From NCBI RefSeq assembly GCF_000753795.1, contig NZ_JPEO01000003.1:248001-312000 (forward strand): a stretch of 64,000 nt of DNA, read 5' to 3'. Source of the stretch: Shewanella mangrovi. GTDB taxonomy: Bacteria; Pseudomonadota; Gammaproteobacteria; Enterobacterales; Shewanellaceae. Made by a program: the position numbers and the translations under genes. The notes under the pieces are model-generated. The model was given only the letters and a program-made list of their open reading frames with translations, did no database searches and had not been told where the DNA came from. Of the stretch, positions 63,963 to 64,000 are shown piece by piece. The first letter of the stretch is position 1. Each line of letters starts with the position of its first letter.

Positions 63963-64000
63963 CGTTTTGCTTGTTCTTCATCCGTATCGCCGCTTTTGTC
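63959..64000 (-). CDS. fliS: C-terminal end of FliS-like flagellin chaperone (partial)
   Basis: Only the last 13 codons and a TGA are inside the window (reading DKSGDTDEEQAKR). The ATGA overlap with fliT and the order fliS-fliT-fliK suggest the flagellin chaperone FliS (LafC). The visible residues alone do not identify it. Confidence 0.5.
   Translation of the reverse strand, partial: DKSGDTDEEQAKR

Noticed and set aside
1..64000. CRISPR array, insertion sequence or tRNA gene
   Set aside because: I found no regularly spaced repeats, no transposase frame with terminal repeats, and no tRNA cloverleaf other than the tmRNA acceptor domain.

Overview
The window comes from a gammaproteobacterial chromosome that looks like Shewanella or a close relative. 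The evidence is the block guaB/xseA/der-bamB-yfgM-hisS-ispG-rodZ-pilW-rlmN, the block bamE/rnfH-ratA/smpB/ssrA, a tmRNA tag reading ANDDNYALAA, the linked aceB-aceA pair, and a complete second (lateral-type) flagellar cluster. The species assignment is an inference from gene content, not from a search.

Layout. 1-11.5 kb is core housekeeping: GMP synthesis, exonuclease VII, ribosome assembly GTPase, outer-membrane assembly, histidyl-tRNA synthetase, isoprenoid synthesis, cell shape, type IV pilus stability and 23S rRNA/tRNA methylation. 11.7-14.6 kb holds a CBS-domain membrane protein and a cytoplasmic 5'-nucleotidase-like enzyme. 14.7-15.9 kb is an AT-rich accessory pair: a small membrane protein with a beta-rich domain, translationally coupled to a GT51 peptidoglycan glycosyltransferase. 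16-19.6 kb has LysR, DoxX, pirin, GNAT, NrfJ-like and DUF3820 genes. 20-21.2 kb is a ParA ATPase with a ribbon-helix-helix-like partner. 21.4-31 kb carries an NTF2-like protein, an HDOD-GAF protein, the glyoxylate shunt (aceB, aceA), a Kef-type antiporter and a GGDEF protein. 31.5-34 kb is bamE, rnfH, ratA, smpB and ssrA. 34-37 kb, next to the tmRNA gene, holds an HNH endonuclease, a methyltransferase and a membrane-anchored metallopeptidase. 37.5-43.1 kb is a FUSC/TetR/OMF/DUF1656/HlyD efflux operon.

44.4-64 kb is a lateral flagellar cluster, all on the minus strand. One block runs fliS(partial)-fliT-fliK-fliL-fliA-motA-motB-PilZ-fliM-fliN-fliP-fliQ-fliR-flhB-flhA. The second runs motY-lafK-fliE-fliF-fliG-fliH-fliI-fliJ. 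The genes are nearly all overlapped or a few bases apart.

The most notable observation is in the gap between the two blocks (about 52230-52340, minus strand). The transcript there carries the conserved core of a class I cyclic-di-GMP (GEMM-I) riboswitch. It lies about 100 nt ahead of motY and therefore upstream of lafK, the sigma-54 activator expected to be the master regulator of the lateral system. With the PilZ-domain gene beside motB, this suggests c-di-GMP control of lateral flagella both at RNA level and at protein level. Other points worth a second look are the GT51/beta-domain pair, repeated 14-bp palindromic motifs and a terminator-like hairpin ahead of aceB, and the HNH gene adjoining ssrA.
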